64,000 bases of DNA from Paraglaciecola sp. MB-3u-78 (GTDB lineage Bacteria > Pseudomonadota > Gammaproteobacteria > Enterobacterales > Alteromonadaceae). The DNA lies in the NCBI RefSeq assembly GCF_002835935.1, contig NZ_PJCF01000001.1:367773-431772 (forward strand), given 5' to 3'. Within the stretch, counting starts at the first letter, position 1; every line of letters starts with the position of its first letter. Positions 27,405-39,200 of this stretch are shown piece after piece. The position numbers and the translations under genes are program-made. The notes under the pieces are model-generated. The model was not told where the DNA came from and made no database searches. It saw only the letters and a program-made list of their open reading frames with translations.

Positions 27405-27887
27405 CTATGATCCAACATCCTCTTTATAGGGTGTTCCGATCTTTTCCGGGCCGCTTACTGCTTCACCCAAAGTGGCATTAACATCTTCAGGCTCCAATAC
27501 TGGGAAGTCGACAAATTCCGGTTGTATTGTTTCATTCTCGGGTGACATGTAAGACAAGTCGCCTTCAGGCCTGGGCAAAAATCCCATTTCCTTTTCTATC
27601 TCAGCAATCAATTTTGCATCGTCAATAAATTGCTTAGATGACTCAAGGGATTGACTTTGAATAAACGCAGATTTTTTACTATCTGCATTCTCATTAACAA
27701 TTCCGTTTGTAAAATTTTGCGCATTTAATTTAACGTCAGGCTGGGATTGTGAAGAAATCGATACAGTTTTAGGCGCTATTTTCTGGTCTACTTGATTTGT
27801 GGTGGGTAGAAAGTTTAACCAAACAATCCCAATCAAACTGATAGAGACAAGCCCTAAAAAAACGCTTAATATTTTATTTTTATTCAT
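27405..27887 (-). CDS. Membrane-anchored hypothetical protein
   Basis: I do not recognise this 160-residue protein. It has MNKNK followed by one hydrophobic segment (ILSVFLGLVSISLIGIVWLNF, residues about 6-26) and then a hydrophilic, Gln/Ser/Glu-rich region, so it is probably anchored in the inner membrane with a periplasmic tail. The ATG at 27887 has GGAGAGG five nt upstream and is preferred over an ATG 13 codons earlier. It is convergent with the acetyltransferase operon, and its link to polysaccharide or to the secreted-protein region is unknown. Confidence 0.6.
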   Translation of the reverse strand: MNKNKILSVFLGLVSISLIGIVWLNFLPTTNQVDQKIAPKTVSISSQSQPDVKLNAQNFTNGIVNENADSKKSAFIQSQSLESSKQFIDDAKLIAEIEKEMGFLPRPEGDLSYMSPENETIQPEFVDFPVLEPEDVNATLGEAVSGPEKIGTPYKEDVGS

Positions 27888-27926
27888 TGGCCTCTCCGTA
27901 TTCTGCTGCAAAGTAAGTTTTGTCAA

Positions 27927-28307
27927 TTTGTCTCAATGTGCTATGCGCTATAATATCACCAAAACCTTTTAAATTAGTACTAAAACACTGAAAGTGTCTG
28001 TTCATCTATTTGGCGAAAAATGACACCCAATTCGCCCAAGTTACTTGGTGGCAGTTACCATTGCTTAACACCGCTGTTTCGACCATCTAAACTATCTCAC
28101 AAACGAGCCTACACCATCGATACTATAATTCCCTTGATCCTAGGCGATAATCTAGATGAACGATTCAGTAAGGAAAATTAAAGATTGTTCACTGGAAAAC
28201 AATACCTAACAAAAGCACAAAAACTGTTTGTTGGATATTACTGTTAGCATATATCGCGTTCCAGCATTTTCATCAAATACTGAAACGCGTTTCAACAATA
28301 CAGCAGA
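27927..28307. other. Gene-free stretch before the secreted-repeat region
   Basis: About 380 nt hold no convincing gene on either strand. TGAAACGCGTTTCA near 28280 is a 14-bp palindrome about 15 nt after the end of the minus-strand gene at 28308, but it lacks a T tract. No terminator like those of the paralogues is seen here. Confidence 0.5.
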
Positions 28308-29206
28308 TTACTTAGCCAACTGCCAAGTGTTGTCAGTAGGTCTGAGTACACCTTTGTCTTTGATTGTCAGGCCATCCATCAGGTGCACGATGTTTCTGGC
28401 CGTGCTTTCATTGCGCCATAACAAGTCTGCCTTACCATCGCCGTCATAATCGCCCATGTCAGCAATTTGCCAGCCCATACCGACCGTATTGATAAGCTCG
28501 CTGGTCTTGATTTGACCGTCTTCCATCAAATACGCCCAGTTTCGACCATCTACTTGGTTACGCAAAATAATGTCATCCGTGCCATCACCGTCCAAATCCC
28601 CGGCCCCAGCAATCGTCCAATCTGCGTCAATCGCGTTTAAAGTATAGCGGTCGGCTATCTGCCCATCTTGCATTATCCAGATGTAATTCACACCCGTCAC
28701 TTGGTTACGCCAAATCACATCATCTGTGCCATCGCCGTTGATATCTCCTATCGCCGCTATCTTGTAGTTCAGGTCGGTGACCCATAACGAGGGTTGGTTA
28801 GTCCCAATACTGAGGCCGTCCATCATGTAAAACCAGGTATCGCCCCTGTCTACATTACGCCACAGCACATCCCCTTTGCCATCGCCATTAAAGTCACCGC
28901 TGCCTCGTAGCTCCCACTGGGGTGCATCGACATAATTCAGCACTTGTTTTGCCTTAATGTTAAGTCCGTCCATCAGGTAGATAAAGTTCAAGCCAGTTAA
29001 GGTGTTGCGCCACAAAATATCCGAATGACCATCAGCGTCGTAATCCCCCTGACCAGCCATTAACCAGCCATCATCCTGTACGACATTAATGGGTTTGGCT
29101 TGCTTGGTTTTTACACCATCCATCGACCACAGGAAGTTCCAGCCTTTGGCTTCACTACGCCATAACAAATCTGAATTGCCATCGCCATCAACATCGTTTT
29201 TGACTT
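28308..29206 (-). repeat. Shared C-terminal FG-GAP module, copy 1
   Basis: Six repeats of about 50 residues, each with a D-x-D/N-G-D-G-x-x-D-(V/I/L)-(L/I)-(W/L)-R-(N/S) Ca-binding loop and a later Y/W-x-M-D-G strand, end in [11 protein letters not shown]. Seven copies in the window are very similar at DNA level. Confidence 0.9.
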
Positions 29207-31751
29207 TTTGCTGAGTTGTGTTTTTCGATTGAGTGACGTCAAGGGGATACGCATCATCTACATCCAAGACACCATCATTATCATCGTCGGTATCAGCTGC
29301 CATGCCAAGGGATATGCAAGCCGCATTACACAAATCCGGTGCACCGTCGTTATCGGTATCAACATAATCTCCAATGGCTATCAGCGGGTAAGCATCATTA
29401 TTATCAAGAACGCTGTCGTTGTCGTCATCAGGATCAATAGCGTCAGCAATGCCATCGCTATCATTGTCATCACTACCTTGCTGTTGAAGCTCTACTGCAC
29501 CTATATCTATGAACAATCCAGATATTCGCAGTAAACCTCGTTGATCAACAGAGGGTGTATTTTCTTGTGAAATTCCACTATTGATCAGCGGACTTCCTGT
29601 TAAAGGCAGCATAGTGTAAGTCGGGCCAGCATTATCACCAAAGTCACCCAGCATAGGATCCATTGGATTAGCAGCGCTACCCACTAGCTCACCTTCAGCA
29701 AACCAGCTTGCAACCGAACTGTTGTCTCCAATCAGGTTATGACCTGAGGTCTTGATAATTTTATTTTCGTCATAAACGTATATATCCGCACCAACATCTG
29801 CCGTATTTCCCGCTACAATCGTATTTTCCAGGCTGATAAACCATGGCGAGCCCAATTCATGATAAATCCCTCCACCAAATTTCCCTTCATTGCCTACAAT
29901 AGTGGAATTCACAAGGGTCAAGTTACCCGCGTTATTGTATATTGCGCCACCAAATCCTCCATACCCCAAGGAACGGTTGTTGTAAAAAGTCGAATTAACC
30001 ACCTTTAGTTCGCCTCCATTAAAAATGGCGCCCCCACCATACACAGCCGAATTATCATGCAGGGTTGAGTTGAGTAGGGTCAAATTGCCACTATTATCTA
30101 TTCCCCCGCCAATCTCCCCAGAGCCACCAGTGATGGTCAGTGAATTGAAGGTAACATCTCCGTCTGTACTGAACACAGGCCCGTTGCCATTGCCGTCGAT
30201 CGTCAGGCCATTGGCTAAATTAGAGGCATCAATAATCTCGCCTTCAGCAACTAGTCCAGAATCAAGCACAATGGTTGCTCCGCTTAGACTAGGATCGAAA
30301 ATAATGGTTGTCCCCGGCGGGTAGGTATTTAACATCTCACGTAAGGACCCCGTACCTCTGTCATCGGTGGTTACTACTTTAACTATTTCGTATAGCCATT
30401 TATCGGGGTCAAGGGGATACGCATCATCTGCATCGGCAATACCGTCGCTGTCATCGTCGGTGTCAGCTGTCATACCAAGGGATACACAAGCGGCATCACA
30501 CTCATCCGGTCTACCGTCGTTATTGGTATCGGTTAAGTCACCAAGGGCAAACAGTGGGAACGCATCGTTAACATCGGCAATACCGTCGTTGTCATCGTCG
30601 GTGTCAGCTTTCATACCAAAGAATTCACATTTGTTATCACACTCATCCGGTGCGCCGTCTTTATCCGTATCAACATACTCACCAATGTCAATAAGGGCAA
30701 TAAGGGGATACTTATCGTCCCAATCGGCTATGCCGTCGTTGTCATCGTCGTAGTCTTCTGACAAACCAAAGGATTGACATTCGGCTTCACACACATCCGG
30801 TGCGCCGTCGTTATCGGTATCTGTATACTTCTTGATTTGGCATGACTGAACCTGTTCTTTCGAGCCAGGCTCAAACGTCGGCTCGCCTAGTTTGGTACAG
30901 GCAATCGTACAGGTTGCAATGGTAGCCGAAGCTTGGCCGGTTACACCCACTTGCCATTGATACATCTCGTTGTAGTCGTAAGTTTCGCGATCGACCACCT
31001 GATCGCAAGACCTTTCGGAAGCATTTTCGTAGTTTTTCGCAATTTCTGAGACATTTGTATTGATGGTTTCGTTAGTGCTTGTCACCGATCCACCGAGATT
31101 ACCGGCGCCATAACTTATCCCAGCCTCTAGCGTTGCCGAAATTTCCTGGCGCGTTTGCGAACTCACGGTCGTTGTATCACTGCCGCCAACGTTAAACGAA
31201 CTCTTCAGAGTCACGCTGGCGTCGGATGTTCCACCACTGAGAACACTTACCCAACGGCCAACCGCCTCACTTTTAACAAAGCCAGCAGCCGTTGTGAAGG
31301 TGTACTCAATGCCGTCCTGAGTGAGAGTGCCCGGAAAAGGATTTGGATATTCAGACCCCATTAGGTTTCCCTTCGCATGATCGGGATGAAACTCGAACCC
31401 TATCTTGTTAAATGTAACAGTACCAAGGGAGGGCGCGGGCGAAAATGTAACCGCGAATTTACCCCAAATGTCATCACAGCCCAACACATCACTAACGCCA
31501 GTTTGATTGATATGACTGAACCTAAACTCGTAACTTTCCCCCGCAGGAATTATTGCTGTGACCCCACTGGCACCCTTTCCATCCGAGTTGACGTAGCAAT
31601 TATTCCACTTACCGAGCGTTATTTGGATAGGTATCGGTTCATCGTTGACAATTGACCAACCGTAAGCGTGAGCCTGAGTATTGAATAGCAATAAAAAGCC
31701 AACAAATATTGCGCTCCTTAATCCCGACATTGAAATATTATAAATGGACAT
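28308..31751 (-). CDS. Secreted protein: aerolysin-like N terminus, TSP3, beta-helix, FG-GAP C-terminal module
   Basis: This exported protein has 1147 residues. ATG at 31751 follows AAGGGA; a signal peptide ends near AHA-Y. Residues about 30-290 form a beta-rich domain with a Ser/Thr-rich alternating stretch ([39 protein letters not shown]) and conserved Cys. This resembles the pore-forming module of aerolysin-type toxins, an inference. D-rich TSP3-like Ca-binding repeats ([21 protein letters not shown]) follow. A pectate-lyase-like beta-helix segment (about 29490-30370, [22 protein letters not shown]) interrupts them and is absent from the paralogue at 61026. The last 300 residues are the shared six-repeat FG-GAP module. 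The role is unknown; a surface adhesin or effector is plausible. Confidence 0.8.
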   Translation of the reverse strand: MSIYNISMSGLRSAIFVGFLLLFNTQAHAYGWSIVNDEPIPIQITLGKWNNCYVNSDGKGASGVTAIIPAGESYEFRFSHINQTGVSDVLGCDDIWGKFAVTFSPAPSLGTVTFNKIGFEFHPDHAKGNLMGSEYPNPFPGTLTQDGIEYTFTTAAGFVKSEAVGRWVSVLSGGTSDASVTLKSSFNVGGSDTTTVSSQTRQEISATLEAGISYGAGNLGGSVTSTNETINTNVSEIAKNYENASERSCDQVVDRETYDYNEMYQWQVGVTGQASATIATCTIACTKLGEPTFEPGSKEQVQSCQIKKYTDTDNDGAPDVCEAECQSFGLSEDYDDDNDGIADWDDKYPLIALIDIGEYVDTDKDGAPDECDNKCEFFGMKADTDDDNDGIADVNDAFPLFALGDLTDTNNDGRPDECDAACVSLGMTADTDDDSDGIADADDAYPLDPDKWLYEIVKVVTTDDRGTGSLREMLNTYPPGTTIIFDPSLSGATIVLDSGLVAEGEIIDASNLANGLTIDGNGNGPVFSTDGDVTFNSLTITGGSGEIGGGIDNSGNLTLLNSTLHDNSAVYGGGAIFNGGELKVVNSTFYNNRSLGYGGFGGAIYNNAGNLTLVNSTIVGNEGKFGGGIYHELGSPWFISLENTIVAGNTADVGADIYVYDENKIIKTSGHNLIGDNSSVASWFAEGELVGSAANPMDPMLGDFGDNAGPTYTMLPLTGSPLINSGISQENTPSVDQRGLLRISGLFIDIGAVELQQQGSDDNDSDGIADAIDPDDDNDSVLDNNDAYPLIAIGDYVDTDNDGAPDLCNAACISLGMAADTDDDNDGVLDVDDAYPLDVTQSKNTTQQKVKNDVDGDGNSDLLWRSEAKGWNFLWSMDGVKTKQAKPINVVQDDGWLMAGQGDYDADGHSDILWRNTLTGLNFIYLMDGLNIKAKQVLNYVDAPQWELRGSGDFNGDGKGDVLWRNVDRGDTWFYMMDGLSIGTNQPSLWVTDLNYKIAAIGDINGDGTDDVIWRNQVTGVNYIWIMQDGQIADRYTLNAIDADWTIAGAGDLDGDGTDDIILRNQVDGRNWAYLMEDGQIKTSELINTVGMGWQIADMGDYDGDGKADLLWRNESTARNIVHLMDGLTIKDKGVLRPTDNTWQLAK

Positions 31752-31804
31752 TTTTATTCCCTTATTGTGTTGAAGTGTTGGCATGCGATTATTTTTTAAG
31801 TGAG

Positions 31805-31964
31805 TTATACAATTTCTAAATTAGACTTATCAGCCAGTGCCTTGAAATTCGCATTTACGTCAGTGGCGTACGCCACCTGACCATTACTAAAAACATGCAA
31901 GATAACAACCTCATCAGCAGACGCTAATGAAGGGGCTAGCAGTAAGACTAAAGGTAGAGCGCAT
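31805..31964 (-). pseudogene. Truncated duplicate of the tail-fibre gene N terminus
   Basis: The minus strand has CAGGAGTACAATAC-ATG, the same start context as the S74 gene at 56455. It encodes MRSTFSL, then a small deletion shifts the frame into LASADEVVILHVFSNGQVA and DVNANFKALAD before a stop at 31805. The whole segment with its upstream region (to about 32128) duplicates 56280-56605. The S74 body is missing, so this is a dead fragment. Confidence 0.8.
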
Positions 31965-32081
31965 GTATTGTACTCCTGATACATGAAATGAAATGAAATG
32001 AAATGTTAAGTCGTGAGTTAGAATAAGTGATGGTGTAAAAACTTTTATTATGAAAATCTTAACAGGATTTCAAGGATAATG

Positions 32082-32109
32082 TTTGCACACATCCCACAAT
32101 AGTTTGCAC
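32082..32109 (-). promoter_or_regulatory. Direct-repeat operator candidate, copy A
   Basis: TTTGCAC at 32082 and 32103 (21 bp apart) flank ACATCCCACAATAG. The same arrangement with matching spacer occurs at 53179 and 56562, each upstream of a minus-strand secreted-protein gene. A 21-bp period suits an AraC-type dimer. The distance to the gene starting at 31751 is about 330 nt. Confidence 0.6.
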
Positions 32110-32423
32110 TTTTCGGTCATACACAAAAATAAAAGGTGTCAGGTACAAATAAATTCCGTTTATCGGCTGCACCATACCGCTAGTCTGCCTGCTTTACTTT
32201 AACTCTGTTTCCACCATTTGAGGTCCTTTTACACATCGGTTAAGCCCCAAAAGCAATCCCTTTATAGCTCTGTAAGAGATAATACAAAGCAAGCTAGCAT
32301 TATCGAAAACACCTACAACCTGGAGCTATGATGCTCCCAGCTTTTATGGGAATAACATGAATGGTTTAAGAAGAACGCATTAGGCCTTAATGTGAGCCTG
32401 TCGCTTACGTTTATTGCTAAGGC

Positions 32424-32462
32424 AAAAAAAACGGAAAAGTGAGTCACCTTTCCGTTTTTTTT
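32424..32462. terminator. Bidirectional terminator of the first BspA-like gene
   Basis: AAAAAAAACGGAAA and TTTCCGTTTTTTTT flank GTGAGTCACC. The A and T runs on both sides make it work in either direction. It lies 22 nt past the stop at 32484. Confidence 0.85.
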
Positions 32463-32483
32463 ATGCTTTGACCGTCTAACTTT

Positions 32484-33385
32484 CTATTGCGCCAACTGCC
32501 AAGTGTTGTCAGTAGGTCTGAGTACACCTTTGTCTTTGATTGTCAGGCCATCCATCAGGTGCACGATGTTTCTAGCCGTGCTTTCATTGCGCCATAACAA
32601 GTCTGCCTTACCGTCTCCATCATAATCGCCCATGTCAGCAATTTGCCAGCCCATACCTACCGTATTGATAAGCTCACTGGTCTTGATTTGACCGCTTTCC
32701 ATCAAATACGCCCAGTTACGACCATCTACTTGGTTACGTAAAATCATGTCATCGGTACCATCGCCATCCAAATCTCCGGCCCCGGCTATCGTCCAATCCC
32801 CGTTGATAGTATTGAGCACATAACGGCTAGCTATCTGGCCATTTACCATTATCCAGATATAGTTCACACCTGTAGCTTGATTACGCCAAATCACATCATC
32901 TGTGCCATCGCCGTTAATATCCCCTATCGCCACTATCTTGTAGTTCAAGTCGGTGACCAACAATCCTGGTTGGTTAGTGCCAATATTCAGACCATCCATC
33001 AGGAAGAAATGGGTGCGCCCTCTCACCACATCACGCCACAATACATCCCCTTTACCGTCACCATTAAAGTCACCACTACCCCGCAACTCCCACTGCGGTG
33101 CATCGACAAAGTTGAGCACCTTACGGGTTTTAATCGTCAAGCCATCCATCAGATAGATAAAGTTCATGCCGGTGAGCGTATTGCGCCAGAATATATCCGA
33201 ATGACCATCAGCGTCATAATCGCCCTGTCCCGCCATCAACCAGCCTTCATCTTGTACCACATTAATGGGTTTGGCTTGTTTGGTTTTTACACCATCCATT
33301 GACCATAAAAAGTTCCAACCAAGGGCACTGCTGCGCCATAACAAGTCAGATTTACCATCGCCATCCACGTCGTTTTTGACTTTTT
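32484..33385 (-). repeat. Shared C-terminal FG-GAP module, copy 2
   Basis: This copy carries the same six Ca-loop repeats and ends [11 protein letters not shown]. The third repeat differs ([17 protein letters not shown], like that of the protein at 41786), a sign of mosaic ancestry. Confidence 0.9.
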
Positions 33386-34997
33386 GCTGAGTTGAGTTTT
33401 GCGATTTTGTAGGATCAAGAGGAAATGCATCGTCTACATCCAATACACCGTCATTGTCATCGTCAGCATCAGCTGTCATGCCAAGGGATATACAAGCTGC
33501 ATCACACTCATCCGGTGCACCGTCATTATCAGTATCAACATAATCTCCAATGGCTATCAGTGAGAACGCATCATCTGCATCGGTAATACCGTCATTATCA
33601 TCATCGCTATCCGTCGCGTTTGAGATGAAATCACCGTCCGTATCCAGCGGTAAACTGGTATTGCTCAAGGGGTTAGTGCCTGAAGCCAGTTCATCCGTGT
33701 CTGAATAACCATCACCGTCGTCATCGGTATCTGCATTGTTACCAATTAAGTCACCGTCAGTATCCAGCGTTTCAGTTGCATCCAGCGGGAAGGCGTCTGC
33801 AACATCCAAAACACCATCACCGTCACAATCGTTGACTGGTGTCACATTATCTATCGAAGGACCTGGCCAACCATTTGTATCAGAGCAATAGGTAATAGAG
33901 TTTAATGGATTCAGGTTAAAGGCATCAACTGCAATGGCCGGCCTATCGCCAAGAAATTGGACAATTGCCAAGTTATTAAAGTAAAAAGCATACTCATCAA
34001 TGCTGGTTACACTATCGGGGATTGTGACGCTGGTTAATTGGTTATAAAAAAAAGTCTGTTTCCCAATACTGGTTACGCTATCGGGGATTGTCACGCTGGT
34101 TAATTGGTTTTGCCGAAAAGCCCCCTGTCCAATGCTGGTAACGCTATCGGGGATTGTCACTCTGGTTAATTGGTTAAAACTGAAAGCATAGCTCCCAATA
34201 CTGGTTACGCTATCGGGGATTGTCACGCTGGTTAATTGGTTATCCTGGAAAGCAGTGTCCCCTATGCTGGTTACGCTATCGGGGATTGTCACGCTGGTTA
34301 ATTGGTTATAACTGAAAGTCTGCAACTCAATGCTGGTTACGCTATCGGGGATTGTCACGCTGGTTAATTGGTTTCTGCTGAAAACACCCGCACCAATGCT
34401 GATTACGCTATCGGGGATTGTCACGCTGGTTAATTGGTTTCCAAAGAAAGCATATCCCCCAATACTGGTTATGCTATCGGGGATTGTCACGCTGGTTAAT
34501 TGGTTAGAACTGAAAGCCCGCTCCTGAATGCTTGTTACGCTATCGGGGATTGTCACGCTGGTTAATTGGTTATCCATGAAAGCAAAGCTCCCAATACTGG
34601 TTACGCTATCGGGGATTGTCACGCTGGTTAATTGGTTTTGCCGAAAAGCCTCTATTCCAATACTGGTTACGCTATCGGGGATTGTCACGCTGGTTAATTG
34701 GTTAGAAATGAAAGCCTGGTCCTCAATGCTGGTTACGCTATCGGGGATTGTCACGCTGGTTAATTGGTTTTGCCGAAAAGCCCTCCGTCCAATGCTGGTG
34801 ACACTGTAGCCATCGATAGTCTCAGGAATAACTAAATTCTGAGGACATGTCGCCACACAGCGCGTCACCGTGGCATTAGCGCCATTAATAGAATAAAACC
34901 AAGTCCCGTCATCAGCAGCGAAACTGTTAACAGTAAAAGATAGCGAACTTACAAGCAAAAGAGAGTTAAGCAAACGAACAGACAGACAATGGGGCAT
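32484..34997 (-). CDS. Secreted BspA-type leucine-rich repeat protein with FG-GAP C-terminal module
   Basis: This exported protein has 837 residues. ATG at 34997 has AAGGA nine nt upstream; a longer upstream reading lacks a ribosome-binding site. The signal peptide ends near SFA-ADDG. A cap ([31 protein letters not shown]) is followed by about twelve 22-residue LRR_5/BspA repeats of the form [20 protein letters not shown], encoded by nearly identical 66-bp units. A short Cys-containing capping region follows, then D-rich Ca-binding repeats and the six-repeat FG-GAP module. BspA-type proteins of other bacteria and protists bind host or surface ligands; an adhesin role is the best inference. 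Confidence 0.85.
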   Translation of the reverse strand: MPHCLSVRLLNSLLLVSSLSFTVNSFAADDGTWFYSINGANATVTRCVATCPQNLVIPETIDGYSVTSIGRRAFRQNQLTSVTIPDSVTSIEDQAFISNQLTSVTIPDSVTSIGIEAFRQNQLTSVTIPDSVTSIGSFAFMDNQLTSVTIPDSVTSIQERAFSSNQLTSVTIPDSITSIGGYAFFGNQLTSVTIPDSVISIGAGVFSRNQLTSVTIPDSVTSIELQTFSYNQLTSVTIPDSVTSIGDTAFQDNQLTSVTIPDSVTSIGSYAFSFNQLTRVTIPDSVTSIGQGAFRQNQLTSVTIPDSVTSIGKQTFFYNQLTSVTIPDSVTSIDEYAFYFNNLAIVQFLGDRPAIAVDAFNLNPLNSITYCSDTNGWPGPSIDNVTPVNDCDGDGVLDVADAFPLDATETLDTDGDLIGNNADTDDDGDGYSDTDELASGTNPLSNTSLPLDTDGDFISNATDSDDDNDGITDADDAFSLIAIGDYVDTDNDGAPDECDAACISLGMTADADDDNDGVLDVDDAFPLDPTKSQNSTQQKVKNDVDGDGKSDLLWRSSALGWNFLWSMDGVKTKQAKPINVVQDEGWLMAGQGDYDADGHSDIFWRNTLTGMNFIYLMDGLTIKTRKVLNFVDAPQWELRGSGDFNGDGKGDVLWRDVVRGRTHFFLMDGLNIGTNQPGLLVTDLNYKIVAIGDINGDGTDDVIWRNQATGVNYIWIMVNGQIASRYVLNTINGDWTIAGAGDLDGDGTDDMILRNQVDGRNWAYLMESGQIKTSELINTVGMGWQIADMGDYDGDGKADLLWRNESTARNIVHLMDGLTIKDKGVLRPTDNTWQLAQ
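34000..34810 (-). repeat. 66-bp LRR_5 repeat array
   Basis: Twelve or so 66-bp units share GCTATCGGGGATTGTCACGC almost without change, coding IPDS-V-type strands. The variable part codes the x-x-AF-x-x-NQ segment. Such identical units are prone to length change by slippage or recombination. Confidence 0.9.
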
Positions 34998-35359
34998 ACG
35001 CAAGATTCCTTTTATACAACATAACAAGGAAACAACTTTTGAGAACGATACTGGGGAGAAGGTGGTGCGCCTATTCCATAACGGCTCAATTATCATCCTG
35101 ATACATCTTTTAATGATATTGATTAAGTTGCAAACCGATTGAATGACAACTTTTAGCTTTTTTATACTATAAAGTTTCGATTAAATGTATTCGAAAATGA
35201 GTCAATAAGCAATAGGGCAATCGGAACATTAAAGTGCCTTATCTTTTATCCGCTCACTTCCTCTAAACCGCTACCGAAAATGACACCTTGACTAAAATAA
35301 AAAAGGCCAACTCATATGACTGAGATGACCTTTTCTGTTTACTTTATCGCTTATTGGCC
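34998..35359 (-). repeat. Conserved intergenic block, copy 1
   Basis: This block joins the start of a BspA-like gene to the end of the next upstream paralogue. It holds the leader with AAGGA, a conserved CCTGATACATCTTTTAATGA segment (likely promoter region) and the terminator of the gene at 35360. Three more copies lie at about 41434, 45494 and 53510. Confidence 0.8.
35299..35335. terminator. Terminator of the gene at 35360
   Basis: AAAAAGGCCAACTCA and TGAGATGACCTTTT form an imperfect stem about 25 nt after the stop at 35360. The same hairpin follows the genes at 41786, 45862 and 53872. Confidence 0.75.
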
Positions 35360-36255
35360 TTACTTAGCCAACTGCCAAGTGTTGTCAGTAGGTCTGAGTA
35401 CACCTTTGTCTTTGATTGTCAGGCCATCCATCAGGTGCACGATGTTTCTGGCCGTGCTTTCATTGCGCCATAACAAGTCTGCCTTACCGTCACCGTCATA
35501 ATCGCCCATATCAGCAATTTGCCAGCCCATACCGACCGTATTAATGAGCTCACTGGTCTTGATTTGACCGCTTTCCATCAAATACGCCCAGTTTCGACCA
35601 TCAACCTGGTTACGCAAAATGATGTCATCCGTGCCATCGCCGTCCAAATCCCCGGCCCCAGCAATCGTCCAATCTGCGTCAATCGCGTTTAAAGTATAGC
35701 GGTCGGCTATCTGCCCATCTTGCATTATCCAGATGTAATTCACACCCGTCACTTGATTACGCCAAATCACATCATCTGTGCCATCGCCGTTGATGTCGCC
35801 TATCGCCGCTATCTTGTAGTTCAGGTCAGTGACCCATAACGAAGGTTGGTTAGTCCCAATACTTAAGCCGTCCATCATGTAAAACCAGGTATCGCCCCTG
35901 TCTACATTACGCCACAGCACATCCCCTTTGCCATCGCCATTAAAGTCACCGCTGCCTCGTAGCTCCCACTTGGGTGCATCGACGTAATTCAGCACTTGTT
36001 TTGCCTTAATGTTAAGCCCGTCCATCAGGTAGATAAAGTTCAAGCCGGTGAGCGTATTGCGCCACAAGATATCCGATTTACCATCTGCGTCGTAATCCCC
36101 CTGACCCGCCATTAACCAGCCATCATCCTGCACCACATTAATCGGTGATGCCTGTTTAGTTTGCACTCCATCCATTGCCCACAGGAAGTTCCAACCTTTG
36201 GCTTCACTACGCCACAGCAAATCTGAATTGCCATCGCCGTCAACATCGTTTTTGA
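35360..36255 (-). repeat. Shared C-terminal FG-GAP module, copy 3
   Basis: Six Ca-loop repeats end in [11 protein letters not shown]. They are close to copy 1 over most of their length, including the [20 protein letters not shown] segment. Confidence 0.9.
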
Positions 36256-39200
36256 CTTTTTGCTGAGTTGTGTTTTGCGATTTTGTAAGATCAAGAGGAA
36301 ATGCATCATCTACATCCAAGACACCGTCATTGTCATCGTCAGCGTCAGCTGTCATTCCAAGGGATATGCAAGCTGCATTGCACTCATCCGGGGCACCGTC
36401 GTTATCGGTATCAACATAAGCACCAATGGCTACCGACGGGAATGCGTCATCCTCATTAGCTATACCATCACCATCAATGTCGTTTTCATCAATCATATCC
36501 AGATTCGCCAACATTGTAATATTTGCGATATTGCTTTTGTCCCCATTGGTCATAGTCAGTTCAATGTCATAATTACCAATCGCATCAGTAGTGCCCCGTA
36601 TCAGGCCGGTTAATGACGTGATAGTTAGGCCCTCTGGCAGCCCTGAGGCGCTATATGTAACATCACTCTTAGTCTGCTGCACCACCTGGTATTCAAGTTC
36701 AGTCTCGTCATCGGCAGTCACTTCAAGGGCTGTCACAAACTCTGGTAAAAGAGACTCGTAGATGGCTACCAGTCGGAAATTCTCGTTCTTAGGTATACTA
36801 ATAGTATTCGATGTTGAGTATTCGTTGCCATTGTTCATCCACTTAGCAAACGTGTAAGGGCCGTAGACTGATTCTGTAGTAATATCAACCATGTCAGTAC
36901 TGGTATCGAAGATACGCAAAATTTTACCTGCACCATTTTGGCGATCATTCCTATCCTTTTCGCTGATTTCAAACCGAGGCGAGAGGTTTTTACCTGTGTC
37001 GCTGCGGGCAAAAATTCCAGCCTGCTTCACATTTGGGTTCGAGCCCTGTGTTTCTCGATCAAAGGTGACCCTAAGGGTAATACCAGTAATAAGGATCGGG
37101 GGGTTATCATCACCCAGTCCAAACTCCACTTCACCGTTTTTCCCCTCTCGGCGAATGCTAATATCTGCCCAGGCAGAAGGCCGCGAGTAAAGTAGTTGCT
37201 GACTCGCATCAAGGCCATTAACCAATGACATGATTAGCGAATCAGTACCTGCGATAGGTGGTGTAGGTGAAATAGTTTTTTGCACTGGCTCATATTGGCT
37301 CTTCCAAGTGATTGGATTGCGGGTCTGGTTGTTGTAATGCCTGAATTGGAAAACCTTGCCATCTTTTTTCAGGTTAGAGATCCCTGAATGCTCCATAGTG
37401 AGCTCTACAAAGGCAAAGTCACCATACATTTTCCCCTCGGATGGCTCTGTAGTCATACCAATACCATCCAACCTATTGGGTTCGTTGAGCACTTCGAGGT
37501 TAACAATCCGAACATTTTCCTCATCAGTTAAAAACATACCTTCTTCATACAAATTCAGATTAAGCGTTTTACCGCTATTGAGGGTAGTAAGTTGATTTGG
37601 GCTGAGGCTAAACGTGCGTGAAGTTCCTACCACCTGCGATGTCTCATTTAACCCTGTGAGGATACTCTCTGTCAGCTCTGTAATCGGAAGGAGATACGCA
37701 CTTTTAATTAACTCTCTCTGCCCGCTTGTCAAGGCACCTCCTACAGTTTCACCTTCCCCCCCTGCTACAACACTGAGGATACGCTCAAACATCCCCTCCA
37801 AATCAAGCGTACCTGTGTAAGCTTTAACCTGGCGATATTCATAGGCCTTAGCCATATAATAATGATATTTAAGCAAACGGTCGAAGGCCTGTCGTTCCAT
37901 ATCCTTGAGGTAGGCATTAACCCTCGAATCAATCACATTATCGAACCCGCCAACTTCGACATCAAGGGCATCAATAGCCAGAATATTACGGGTGACGGTA
38001 TCTGAAAGTCTAGCCACCTTGAGGGTCGCAGCAGCCATATCTGCGGCAAATTGCGCTTTTTCCTTCAGCAACTCACTCGTCTCATCAGCCAGTACCGCAT
38101 ACTTAGCACTCTGAGCGCGCAATTTACCCAACTCCTCATCCATATCAGATTGCGGTGCCTTAGTGCCCTCTAAACTGCCGTTTAGACTCCTAATACCTGC
38201 TGACAGAGTCTTAGAGTTGACGCTTAAGGCGCTTAAATAAGTTGCACGCGCTGTTGCTTCCTCCAGTGCACTTATCTTAACACCCGCTACCTTCTCACTC
38301 TGTGAAGCGCTTGCGGCCTTGAGCTGAGAATCATTAAAGCTCTGGCTTAAATCAGATACTGAAGTAATGGTGTCCCAACTTGGATCAACGGCGGAATCGG
38401 CTAAAGCACCCAGCGCAGCGCCAGCCTTGCCAAGGGCAGGTTGTTTTGCAGGGGTCATCTCGGCCATTGCACCGACTTTTTGAAGTATTAAAACGCCGGC
38501 GCCTTCCCAATGTGAGGGCTTTGTATTCTTCCTAGCTTGAGCGCTTAGTACGTTATCCTCAGCTTGTAATTTACTCTGAATATTCTGCACCTGTGTTGCT
38601 ATCGCGCTAGCCTTGGCGGTTAGTCCACTTAGTTTTTGTTGCGCTATTGGGTAAGCGCTTTGGGCGGTCGCTATTTCTGCGCGCAGGCCTGCTCTAGCGG
38701 TCGCCAGCGCAGCAAGGGTTATAGTTGCATCATTCTGTTTTTTGGTGATCCATTTGGCCAGATAGACCATGTCTAAACTGCGGTCTATTTCCTGGTTGAA
38801 AGCCTTAAGTGCCACCTCAAAACTGAGCATAGGTACCCACCCGTTCGGGTTACCAAAATAATCCAGGCCGTTAGCTATCTGCTGTAGAAGTATCTGCATT
38901 TCATCATACATCTGGCCCAACTCAAAACGGGTTGTTTGGGTTGTTTTGTTATTATCAGTCCAAGCATCATGGGTGCGGTAGCCTTCAATCACCTCAGAGT
39001 AGTCATTCATGACATCCTCAGCTATGCTTAACCGGTTTTGCAGGTAATTGTCTTTAACACCACTAAGGATGAGACGCAACAATTGTGGATTCAGCCAGGC
39101 GTAGGGATTATCCACATAATGAGTCTCGCCTGCTGCTCCTGCTTTTGCTGTTGGAACACCCACCCCCTTTCCATATGAAGTAGGCCCCCCCTGTGCCAAC

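Noticed and set aside
31980..32003. GAAAT repeats (four units) as a phase-variation tract
   Set aside because: The tract lies in the leader of a dead remnant and is only about 20 nt long; no live gene is clearly affected.
34330..34809. Open + strand frames across the LRR, FG-GAP and RCC1 regions (also at 30025, 42557, 47416 and 62057)
   Set aside because: They are antisense readings of repeated coding DNA, with repetitive products and no ribosome-binding sites.
34000..34810. Regular 66-bp repeats that could be taken for a CRISPR or tandem array
   Set aside because: The period is a multiple of three and encodes LRR_5 repeats in a long open gene; there are no distinct spacers.
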